Shown here piece by piece: positions 54,538 to 60,934 of a stretch of DNA of 60,934 nt. The notes under the pieces are model-generated. The model was not told the origin of the DNA and did not search any database. It was given only the letters and a program-made list of their open reading frames with translations. The translations under genes were made by a program, and so were the position numbers. Every line of letters starts with the position of its first letter. The stretch's first letter is position 1. Origin of the DNA: an uncultured Lachnospiraceae bacterium (GTDB lineage Bacteria > Bacillota > Clostridia > Lachnospirales > Lachnospiraceae); NCBI GenBank assembly GCA_910586615.1, contig CAJUJP010000004.1:80333-141266 (forward strand), given 5' to 3'.

Positions 54538-56619
54538 ATGGAAAAAGAAAAAATAACAGATCATAACAAAGTTACAGATCATGAAAAAGTGGCAGACATG
54601 GAAAAACCGGCAGCCGGTGAGAAGATAACAGCCAGTGAAAAAATAACGGATGATATACCGGAGATTGTCTGGAACACTTATCTTCAGGCATTTCTGGAAT
54701 TCAAACCGAAGCAGCAGCCCAAACTGATCAAAAGCTGTGAAAGGCAGATCAGTCAGTTTGAGCGGCGTATTGCGCGAAAGAAAGGACAGGAAAACCACCA
54801 GATCCTGGCGGATATGAAGGATCTGCACAGACGGGCGGCGGTGATCGGGTATACGGTTGCACACAGAGACACGCGGCTGGATAAAAAGTATCGTCATGCT
54901 CTGCGGATGCTGGCGCGTCTGGACATGAGCTTTCTTCAGAGGATGACGGGCGGGGCCAATCCCGAAGACGTCATGCACATGGAGACAACAGCGGGACTTT
55001 TGCGCACGAAATCTCTCTATGAGATCTACAAAGACGAGTACATGCAGTATCTGGTGGGACAGCGGATCGAGGAACTGATGGAGGCGGAGCCGGAGAAACA
55101 GTATCCTGAGGCGAGAGGTATGAAGCGCCACTTTATCTTGCACATCGGGCCAACCAACAGCGGCAAGACCTATCAGGCGCTGCAGAGGCTGAAACAGGCG
55201 TATCACGGTATTTATCTGGGGCCTTTGAGGCTGCTGGCGCTGGAAGTCTATGACCGGATGATGGCGGCGGGTATTCCCTGTAATATGATCACCGGTGAGG
55301 AGGCTATCCGCACGCCGGGCAGCTTTGTACAGGCATCCACGGTGGAGATTCTGGATATCCGGGAGGTGTATGATGTCGCCGTGATCGACGAGGCGCAGAT
55401 GATGGCGGATGAGAACCGGGGCAGCTTCTGGACGAGAGCCATACTTGGCATCCGTGCGGAAGAGATCCATGTATGCTGTTCCGGAACGGCGGAGAATCTT
55501 TTGATCAGAATGATCAGGCGATGCGGGGATACTTATGACGTGGTGTATCACGAGCGTAACACGAAGCTGGAATTTGTCCCCAGGCGTTATGACATGAGCA
55601 AGGATGTGGAGCCGGGGGATGCGTTGATCGCTTTTTCCAAGAAAAATGTGCTTGCCATAGCGGCAACACTGGAAGGAAAAGGCATTAAGGCAAGCGTGAT
55701 CTACGGCAATCTGCCGCCCCAGACAAGACAGGAGCAGGTACGTCTTTTTACGGAAGGGATCAATCAGGTTGTGGTGGCCACTGATGCCATCGGCATGGGA
55801 ATCAATCTGCCCATCCGCCGGATCGTCTTCATGAATACCATGAAGTTTGACGGAACCGAAAAGCGCAGGCTGGAAGCGGAGGAGATCCGGCAGATCGCGG
55901 GCCGCGCAGGCAGATACGGCTACTATGATGTGGGATATGTGCAGACGGCCATGGAAGTGGATTATGTGGGCAAAAAACTGGAAGAGCCGCTGTATCCCCT
56001 GAAGCGGGCCAGAATAGGCTTTCCTGAGGTACTTTTGGACATCGACATGGAACTGGATGAGATCATCGAAGCCTGGGAGAAGACAAAGAATCTTCCTATG
56101 TACGATAAGATCTCCATGGACGAAAGTGTGAAAAAATACCGGTATCTGAAAAATTCCCGTAAGAAACTGTCCTATATGGATGACCGGAAGTTCGTACTGT
56201 CGTTGATTACTTGTCCTTTTGATGTGAAAGACAGGGAGGTGCTCGGACTATGGCTCAGATATTGTGAGAAACCGACGCAGGAGCATAACTGTCCCATGCT
56301 GCCCTATGACTTTTCACTGGAAGGATTGGAGTCTTACTATAAACAACTGGATCTGTATACACAGTTTTCCGGCCGGATGAACTGGGAGGTTGACCGGGAA
56401 GAGGTGGCGGTCAACAGAGAGTGGGCCCAGCATGAGATCGGAGAGCTTTTGAAAGAAGACAAAGGGCAGTTTGAGAAAAAATGCCGCGGCTGTGGAGTCG
56501 TGCTTCCCTGGGATTATGCCTGGCCGATCTGTCAGGACTGCTATCACAGCGGCGGGGAGGACGATGACCGGGTGCGCCGTTCCATGCGGCGATATCCCCA
56601 TGATCATTACAGGCGGTGA
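54538..56619 (+). CDS. SUV3-like RNA helicase (DEAQ-box) with C-terminal zinc ribbon
   Basis: 693-aa helicase. The N-terminal 40 residues are low-complexity (EKITDH, EKVADMEK type). Helicase core: HIGPTNSGKTYQAL (motif I, 202-215), VIDEAQMM (motif II, Asp284), CCSGTAENLL (motif III), VIYGNLPPQTRQEQVRLF, VVATDAIGMGINLPIRR, and QIAGRAGRYG (motif VI, from Gln452). GPTNSGKT is the distinctive SUV3 signature; mitochondrial SUV3 unwinds RNA for polynucleotide phosphorylase. The C-terminus has Cys649, Cys652, Cys665 and Cys668 in a CxxC...CxxC zinc ribbon. It is on the same strand as the GTPase-NYN gene, which supports a shared role in RNA decay. A DNA-helicase role is not excluded. Confidence 0.9.
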   Translation: MEKEKITDHNKVTDHEKVADMEKPAAGEKITASEKITDDIPEIVWNTYLQAFLEFKPKQQPKLIKSCERQISQFERRIARKKGQENHQILADMKDLHRRAAVIGYTVAHRDTRLDKKYRHALRMLARLDMSFLQRMTGGANPEDVMHMETTAGLLRTKSLYEIYKDEYMQYLVGQRIEELMEAEPEKQYPEARGMKRHFILHIGPTNSGKTYQALQRLKQAYHGIYLGPLRLLALEVYDRMMAAGIPCNMITGEEAIRTPGSFVQASTVEILDIREVYDVAVIDEAQMMADENRGSFWTRAILGIRAEEIHVCCSGTAENLLIRMIRRCGDTYDVVYHERNTKLEFVPRRYDMSKDVEPGDALIAFSKKNVLAIAATLEGKGIKASVIYGNLPPQTRQEQVRLFTEGINQVVVATDAIGMGINLPIRRIVFMNTMKFDGTEKRRLEAEEIRQIAGRAGRYGYYDVGYVQTAMEVDYVGKKLEEPLYPLKRARIGFPEVLLDIDMELDEIIEAWEKTKNLPMYDKISMDESVKKYRYLKNSRKKLSYMDDRKFVLSLITCPFDVKDREVLGLWLRYCEKPTQEHNCPMLPYDFSLEGLESYYKQLDLYTQFSGRMNWEVDREEVAVNREWAQHEIGELLKEDKGQFEKKCRGCGVVLPWDYAWPICQDCYHSGGEDDDRVRRSMRRYPHDHYRR

Positions 56620-56639
56620 TCTAAGGTTGAGTAAATTCG

Positions 56640-56745
56640 TTGATGAGCAATTTAGTTCAACAAACTGAACAAGTTCAGTTGGAATTTGTGCCGAAGTGTC
56701 ACAAATTCTACTGATCATAGAGCAGAATCTGAAATTCTGCTCGCG
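56640..56745. other. Three consecutive hairpins downstream of the helicase gene
   Basis: AACTGAAC-aa-GTTCAGTT (56663-56680), AATTTGTG / CACAAATT (56683-56690 and 56700-56707), and GAGCAGAAT-ctgaa-ATTCTGCTC (56720-56742) follow each other. The last is followed by GCGTTCTTAGCG, not a clear T-run. They fill the 205-bp gap before the phosphopantetheinyl transferase gene. Transcription-ending or RNA-processing use is inferred. Confidence 0.55.
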
Positions 56746-56824
56746 TTCTTAGCGTAAAACACTCCGGAATGGAGATTTCTATGCATGTACGTATGGGTCA
56801 GAGATTAGGAAAGATGAGGCGGCC

Positions 56825-57502
56825 ATGATCTACACATACTATATAGACGTGACACAATTCGAGAATGAGGAGCTTTTTCAGGAGAAACTTAATCTGTTGT
56901 CCCCGTACAGGCAGCAGAAGATTGCTCTTTTGAAACATGAAAAGGATAAAAACCGGAGCCTGGGTGCGGGCATTGCACTGGATCATGCGCTGATGACATA
57001 CGGACTGCGGGAGCGCGGGATCGAGTATGAGTTCGGGGAATGGGGCAAGCCTGCCCTGAAATATCATCCGAATATCCATTTTTCCATATCCCATTCAGGC
57101 GATTATGCCATATGCAGCATCGGGGATAAACCGATGGGAAATGATATCGAACTGATCAAGCCCGGACGGCTTAAGGTTGCCGACCGCTTTTTTGCCAGAG
57201 AAGAACTGGAGTGGATGTATGCGGTGCAGGACGAGGAAGAGGTCACCCGGCGAATGTTCAGGATCTGGACGATGAAGGAAAGCTTTCTGAAGGTAACAGG
57301 CAAAGGAATATCTCTGCCGCTGGGGGATTTTGCCGTGGTGATGGATGAGGAGCAGGACAGGATCCGGATAAAACATACTTTTAACGCCAGGTATTATCAT
57401 GTAAAAGAATATCAGGACATAACCGGCTACCGGGTGGCAGTGTGCTGTGAGGAGAGCCGGGACGTGGCGTACAGCATGATGCCGGTGACAGATTCAGATT
57501 AA
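56825..57502 (+). CDS. Sfp-type 4'-phosphopantetheinyl transferase
   Basis: 225-aa enzyme that transfers phosphopantetheine from coenzyme A to carrier proteins (fatty acid, polyketide or non-ribosomal peptide). The Mg2+ and CoA motifs are PMGNDIEL (Asp107, Glu109) and the WTMKESFLKVTGKG helix (Glu152, Lys156). FSISHSGDYAIC precedes them. The start ATG at 56825 follows GAGGCGGCC. It has Sfp-type length and is not the short AcpS type. No polyketide or peptide synthetase is nearby, so the carrier protein is unknown. The nearest downstream gene is spoVAD. Confidence 0.93.
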   Translation: MIYTYYIDVTQFENEELFQEKLNLLSPYRQQKIALLKHEKDKNRSLGAGIALDHALMTYGLRERGIEYEFGEWGKPALKYHPNIHFSISHSGDYAICSIGDKPMGNDIELIKPGRLKVADRFFAREELEWMYAVQDEEEVTRRMFRIWTMKESFLKVTGKGISLPLGDFAVVMDEEQDRIRIKHTFNARYYHVKEYQDITGYRVAVCCEESRDVAYSMMPVTDSD

Positions 57503-57668
57503 ATATCATTTTTAAAGTATACATTACAGAAAAAACAATCATACTATCTCTGAGAAAGCACATGGATTTGCAAAAGAATATGTGGTTTCGCGATGCAGAT
57601 CCGGTGCACGGAATGCTTTGAAGGTATCAGGCTACGTGCCGGACTGTCATGGAAAAGGAGATAGCAGA

Positions 57669-58685
57669 ATGTTAGGAAAACAGAGTCTTCAGTTTGTAAA
57701 TAAACCGTATCTGATCAGCAGCGGGTCCATTGTGGGAAGCAAAGAGGCCGAGGGTCCCATGGGACAGTTGTTCGATAAGGTGTGTTATGATGATAAATTC
57801 GGTGCAGATACCTGGGAGGATGCGGAGAGCAGCCTGCAGAAAGAGGCTCTTGCCATTGCGCTGCAGAAAGGCGGCCTGCAGAAACAGGATATTGAAATGG
57901 TGTATGCGGGAGATCTTCTGGGGCAGTCCATCGCCAGCAGTTTCGGTCTTGCCGGATATCAGGTGCCCCATGTCGGTCTGTACGGGGCATGTTCCACCTG
58001 CGGTCTGTCGCTGGCCGTGGGAGCCATGACGGTGGAGGGATCCTTTGCACAGAAGACGGCCTGTATCACATCCAGCCATTTTGCCAGCGCAGAAAAGGAG
58101 TTCCGCTTTCCGTTAGCGTATGGCAACCAGCGTCCGAAATCTGCCACATGGACCGTGACGGGCAGCGGTGCGTTCATTCTCTCGGCACAGCCCGGCAGAC
58201 AGGTGCGGGCGAGAATAACGGGCGTTACATTTGGGAAAATCGTAGATTATGGTATAAAGGACTCCATGAATATGGGAGCCTGTATGGCCCCCGCGGCGGC
58301 GGACACCATAAGGCAGAATCTGGAAGATTTCGGAAGGACGCCGGGAGATTACGACCGGATCATCACGGGCGATCTGGGTACGGTAGGGCAGAAGCTGCTC
58401 TTCGATCTGTTAGCCGAGAAACAGATTGACATTACGAAACAGCATATGGACTGTGGCATAGAGATCTATGACAGTGAGAAGCAGGATACCAATGCGGGCG
58501 GATCGGGCTGCGGGTGCAGTGCTGTGGTGCTGTCGGCATATATCCTGAAGAAGATAGAAGAGGGTATATGGAAACGTGTGTTATTTGTTCCCACAGGCGC
58601 ACTTCTCAGCAAGACAAGCTTCAATGAAGGTCAGACAATTCCGGGAATTGCCCACGGGGTAGTGCTGGAACACTATGAGGGATAG
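57669..58685 (+). CDS. spoVAD: Stage V sporulation protein AD (SpoVAD)
   Basis: 338-aa protein from the ATG at 57669 (MLGKQSLQF) with AAAGGAG upstream; the open frame extends to 57582 but lacks a site. SpoVAD is a thiolase-fold member of the SpoVA channel complex, which moves dipicolinic acid into the forespore; SpoVAD binds dipicolinic acid. Evidence: GACSTCGLSLAVGAM, GYQVPHVGLYGACST, FRFPLAYGNQRPKSATWTVTGSGA and GTVGQKLLFDLL. In most Firmicutes spoVAC, spoVAD and spoVAE are adjacent. Here neither flanks it, so the others are probably elsewhere. Confidence 0.96.
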   Translation: MLGKQSLQFVNKPYLISSGSIVGSKEAEGPMGQLFDKVCYDDKFGADTWEDAESSLQKEALAIALQKGGLQKQDIEMVYAGDLLGQSIASSFGLAGYQVPHVGLYGACSTCGLSLAVGAMTVEGSFAQKTACITSSHFASAEKEFRFPLAYGNQRPKSATWTVTGSGAFILSAQPGRQVRARITGVTFGKIVDYGIKDSMNMGACMAPAAADTIRQNLEDFGRTPGDYDRIITGDLGTVGQKLLFDLLAEKQIDITKQHMDCGIEIYDSEKQDTNAGGSGCGCSAVVLSAYILKKIEEGIWKRVLFVPTGALLSKTSFNEGQTIPGIAHGVVLEHYEG

Positions 58686-58741
58686 CAGTTGAAGCTGCCG
58701 GTGATCTGTCAGGGTTCAGGAATTATATGTTTGAAAAATTT

Positions 58742-58796
58742 ACTCCTTCCCGGCAAGAATTAAGACAGGACAATTCTTGCCGGGAAGGAGTTTTTT
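58742..58796 (+). terminator. Strong terminator after spoVAD
   Basis: A perfect 20-bp stem, ACTCCTTCCCGGCAAGAATT at 58742-58761 with its exact complement at 58772-58791 and a 10-base loop, then TTTTTT. It may also stop leftward transcripts from the XRE gene. Confidence 0.95.
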
Positions 58797-58839
58797 ATGG
58801 CACAAGATTAATGACAGAGCTATCGTTACATAACTGTTC

Positions 58840-59136
58840 TCAGGCATGAGTCAGATTCGTGCCGCGTATGTCGCCTATAATTGCTGTGATGTGGGCTAGT
58901 TGATAATCTGTTAATCCGTTGATCTCTATATATTTTCTTTGATCTAATCCCAAAAGATAATCTGTAGAAACAGAGAAAAAACGTGCCAGACGAATGAGCA
59001 TATCAATGGAGGGTTGAATATTGTTATTTTCCCAATTGGAAATGCTTTGTTTGGTTACGCCCAATGCGCTTGCCAGATCGACTTGCGAAAGATTTCTGGA
59101 CTGGCGTAGCTGCTTGATATTTTCATTTAATGTCAT
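58840..59136 (-). CDS. XRE-family helix-turn-helix regulator
   Basis: 98-aa DNA-binding protein. The HTH is at about residues 8-62: LRQSRNLSQVDLASALGVTKQSISNWENNNIQPSIDMLIRLARFFSVSTDYLLG. The C-terminus (LTDYQLAHITAIIGDIRG) is short and helix-like. It starts at the ATG at 59136 with GGGGAAAAG upstream. A near-perfect palindrome, TATAAAGT-n8-ACTTTATA, lies 41 bp upstream at 59177-59200 and overlaps the -35 of the divergent gene. The protein is therefore probably a repressor of itself and of the gene at 59387. Ligand unknown. Confidence 0.9.
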   Translation of the reverse strand: MTLNENIKQLRQSRNLSQVDLASALGVTKQSISNWENNNIQPSIDMLIRLARFFSVSTDYLLGLDQRKYIEINGLTDYQLAHITAIIGDIRGTNLTHA

Positions 59137-59176
59137 GCGCTTTTCCCCTTATATAGGTCAAATATTTATTTACTAT

Positions 59177-59200
59177 TATAAAGTTAAAATTGACTTTATA
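59177..59200. promoter_or_regulatory. Candidate XRE operator palindrome
   Basis: TATAAAGT at 59177-59184 and ACTTTATA at 59193-59200 are perfect 8-bp arms around an 8-base spacer. It sits between two divergent genes and overlaps the -35 hexamer below. Confidence 0.6.
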
Positions 59201-59218
59201 AAAATACTATAGTATATT
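59190..59218 (+). promoter_or_regulatory. Promoter of the secreted papain-fold gene
   Basis: TTGACT at 59190-59195 and TATATT at 59213-59218 are separated by 17 bases. The -35 lies inside the palindrome, so repressor binding would block it. The leader to 59387 is about 160 nt and contains no recognised riboswitch. Confidence 0.6.
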
Positions 59219-59386
59219 AATTATGGACGAAAAGAATATATTAAAAGCAGTTGTTTAAAGAATTATTATTTAAAAAGCAGTTTTATTGTTATGGATCAGC
59301 TAAGTATAGTGAAGTCAAAGGCTAAAATGACATGAGAAATCAGATATATACTTAGCCGGATATTTGAATTGGCAGGAGGGACGGCA

Positions 59387-60925
59387 ATGCGAAGAAGAAT
59401 ATTATGTATGTTTCTTGTAATTACAATGGTTTTCACAGGAACTGATTTTATGGTAATTGCGGCAGGAGAAGATAATACTGCAGAGATAGAGATGAATACT
59501 GAGGAAAACAGAGAAAGGTCGGAACAGGAAAATGCAGATCCGCAGGATTTGGAGAAAACAGATGATCGGCAGAACGAGGAAGAAAATGCAGGCGGGCCTT
59601 CTGAGGATACGGTAATGGATGAATCGGAGAAAACCGATGGTCAAGAGGAATCTGAGGTTCAGGGGGTAGAGGAGTCAGAGGAAGGTAATGACGATCAAGA
59701 ATTCGATTTATCAGACGAGGGAGAAAGATCGGAAGAAATTCCAGAGGATAGTGATGAAAATGTGGGAGCAGAGGAGGAGAGCGAAACAGAAGAAGAGAAA
59801 GAAGAAATTATAGGAATGGAAGATGAACTGGATGAAAAGAATCTGTCTGAAGATGAAATTGAACTGGATGAAAAAAGTGTGCAGACAGATTCAAATGCAA
59901 TGGAAGTGTATGCGGCGCGTTCTTCGGATTCAGTTAATTCTGCGGTTAAGGATTATATTTATTCATTCCAGAGTACTTATCCGGAGGGTTCAGTCTGGAG
60001 TTCTTCGTATGACGGTGGAAAGCAGTGTTTTGGATTTGCGATGTTAATTGCGGATAAGGTGTTCGGCAGCCATCCGAAGAATACATCTATACGAAAGGCA
60101 GCCAATGGTACTGTTTCAAATGGATGGACATGTTATTATGTCAATGCTGATAATTGTAACAGCCTGCCGGTGGAACCGGGAGATATTATTGATTCTCCTA
60201 CGAAGGCAACTTCTTCGCATACGGCGATGGTGTTATCTGTCTCTGGAAGTAGTATTACTTGTGTACAGTGTAACTTAAGCGGAAACTGCAAGATATATTG
60301 GAAACAGAATTTTAATTATAATTCTAAAAATGCTTCGCTGGCGCAGATATATTCTCGGTTTGGCGGATATGGGACAATTCGGTTGTGGAAACCCGGTGAA
60401 GCATTGAAAAATGCGATTGCAGGAAGGACTCCGGTGGCTGATACGGAAGCACCACAGGTGGGAAATGTGACAGTAAGTAATAATAATACTGGCGGAGGAG
60501 TTACAATTGGTGCGGTGTTGGATTTTGCCTGTACTGCGACAGACAATGTCGGAGTGACGAAAGCATGGGCCATTGTGACAGGGCAGAGCGAAAATGAAAG
60601 ATTTGAGGCTTCTGTTTCGGGAAATTACATCAGTGGGGAATGGTCCACTCGTGCTTTTTACAAGGAGAAAGTGATTTCCTTGACTGTTTATGCTCAGGAT
60701 GCCGCAGGAAATACCGGGAGCAGTTCTATGACTATAGAGGTGGATGTAAAAGCATGGGTGAATCCCGAGAAAATGATTCTTGAGGTAGGTGAACAGGGAA
60801 CGGCAAATGCAGTGGTTAATAGCTTGTATAAATTCGATCCTTCTAAACAACGTTTTGGGATTTGGTCTGGGAATCGGGAGGAGGCTGTAAAAAATCCTGT
60901 GTCTATGGGTAAAAATCTTTGTTGA
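59387..60925 (+). CDS. Secreted protein with acidic spacer and papain-fold (CHAP/NlpC-like) domain
   Basis: 512 aa from the ATG at 59387, preceded by AGGAGGG. The signal peptide ends near MVIAAG. A very acidic Glu/Asp-rich spacer follows to about residue 165 (for example ESETEEEKEEIIGMEDELDE). Residues about 180-345 form a papain-fold domain with KQCFGFAMLIADKVFGS (probable catalytic Cys) and ATSSHTAMVLSVSG (probable catalytic His), like CHAP or NlpC-type peptidoglycan amidases or endopeptidases. An Ig-like segment follows (VTIGAVLDFACTATDNVGVTKAWAIVTG). The frame closes nine bases before the window ends, so the full extent cannot be judged; a premature stop or frameshift in a longer Ig-containing protein is possible. 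The divergent XRE gene probably regulates it. It shares the acidic-spacer plan with the proteases at 11108 and 18350. Confidence 0.82.
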   Translation: MRRRILCMFLVITMVFTGTDFMVIAAGEDNTAEIEMNTEENRERSEQENADPQDLEKTDDRQNEEENAGGPSEDTVMDESEKTDGQEESEVQGVEESEEGNDDQEFDLSDEGERSEEIPEDSDENVGAEEESETEEEKEEIIGMEDELDEKNLSEDEIELDEKSVQTDSNAMEVYAARSSDSVNSAVKDYIYSFQSTYPEGSVWSSSYDGGKQCFGFAMLIADKVFGSHPKNTSIRKAANGTVSNGWTCYYVNADNCNSLPVEPGDIIDSPTKATSSHTAMVLSVSGSSITCVQCNLSGNCKIYWKQNFNYNSKNASLAQIYSRFGGYGTIRLWKPGEALKNAIAGRTPVADTEAPQVGNVTVSNNNTGGGVTIGAVLDFACTATDNVGVTKAWAIVTGQSENERFEASVSGNYISGEWSTRAFYKEKVISLTVYAQDAAGNTGSSSMTIEVDVKAWVNPEKMILEVGEQGTANAVVNSLYKFDPSKQRFGIWSGNREEAVKNPVSMGKNLC

Positions 60926-60934
60926 TATGAATCA

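Noticed and set aside
53971..55551. 526-codon minus-strand frame opposite the GTPase-NYN and helicase genes
   Set aside because: Its sequence is the complement of conserved motifs of both genes and shows no domain of its own.
57669..58685. Beta-ketoacyl-ACP synthase III
   Set aside because: The thiolase fold is similar, but length and motifs such as GACSTCGLSLAVGAM match SpoVAD.

Overview
The window looks like chromosomal DNA of a spore-forming, low-to-mid-GC Clostridia, most likely a gut Lachnospiraceae member. The grounds are a CIRCE-controlled hrcA-grpE-dnaK-dnaJ operon, SpoVAD, a DUF6465-type Lys/Ala/Thr-rich protein, a DUF3048 lipoprotein, GH36/GH26 glycoside hydrolases, EFR1-type flavodoxin-ferredoxins, and very large secreted proteins with acidic spacers and Ig-like repeats. 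No rRNA, tRNA or CRISPR array was seen.

Layout. 0-5.6 kb: alpha-galactosidase (GH36), a class I aminotransferase, a 162-bp hairpin element, uppP and a histone-H1-like protein. 5.7-10.9 kb: the heat-shock operon with promoter, CIRCE and terminator. 10.9-35.7 kb: an accessory block of secreted proteins that separates dnaJ from prmA/rsmE, genes that are usually adjacent in Firmicutes. It holds two S8 (subtilisin-type) proteases with long acidic spacers and Ig-like tails, a complete IS1634-like element flanked by an exact 80-bp direct repeat, a small membrane-anchored protein resembling a free-standing protease prodomain, a DUF3048 lipoprotein, and a giant secreted protein of about 3,758 aa with about 14 C-terminal beta-sandwich-like repeats. 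35.7-41 kb: prmA, a VanZ-like gene, rsmE, and a cysteine desulfurase-thiI pair for tRNA thiolation. 40.9-41.9 kb: two tandem copies of a long foldback element. 41.9-50.2 kb: a 54-aa small protein, a membrane-anchored C39-like peptidase, a convergent pair of flavodoxin-ferredoxins, and a module of orphan sugar-binding lipoprotein, chemoreceptor and GH26 mannanase, then a degenerate CobS-like membrane protein. 50.3-61 kb: an AlbA_2/Schlafen-type regulator, a Tet(M)-like ribosomal GTPase fused to a YacP/Rae1-type NYN ribonuclease domain, a SUV3-like RNA helicase, an Sfp-type phosphopantetheinyl transferase, spoVAD, an XRE repressor, and a divergent secreted papain-fold hydrolase.

Most notable. 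(1) The GTPase-NYN fusion followed by a SUV3-like helicase suggests a ribosome-linked mRNA cleavage and decay module. (2) A protease prodomain-like protein is encoded on its own, membrane-anchored, directly upstream of one of the two paralogous secreted proteases; it may be a dedicated inhibitor or folding helper. (3) The IS1634-like insertion made an 80-bp duplication that carries a -10 element, so the downstream protease operon kept a promoter-like sequence. (4) Two nearly identical foldback elements lie downstream of thiI.
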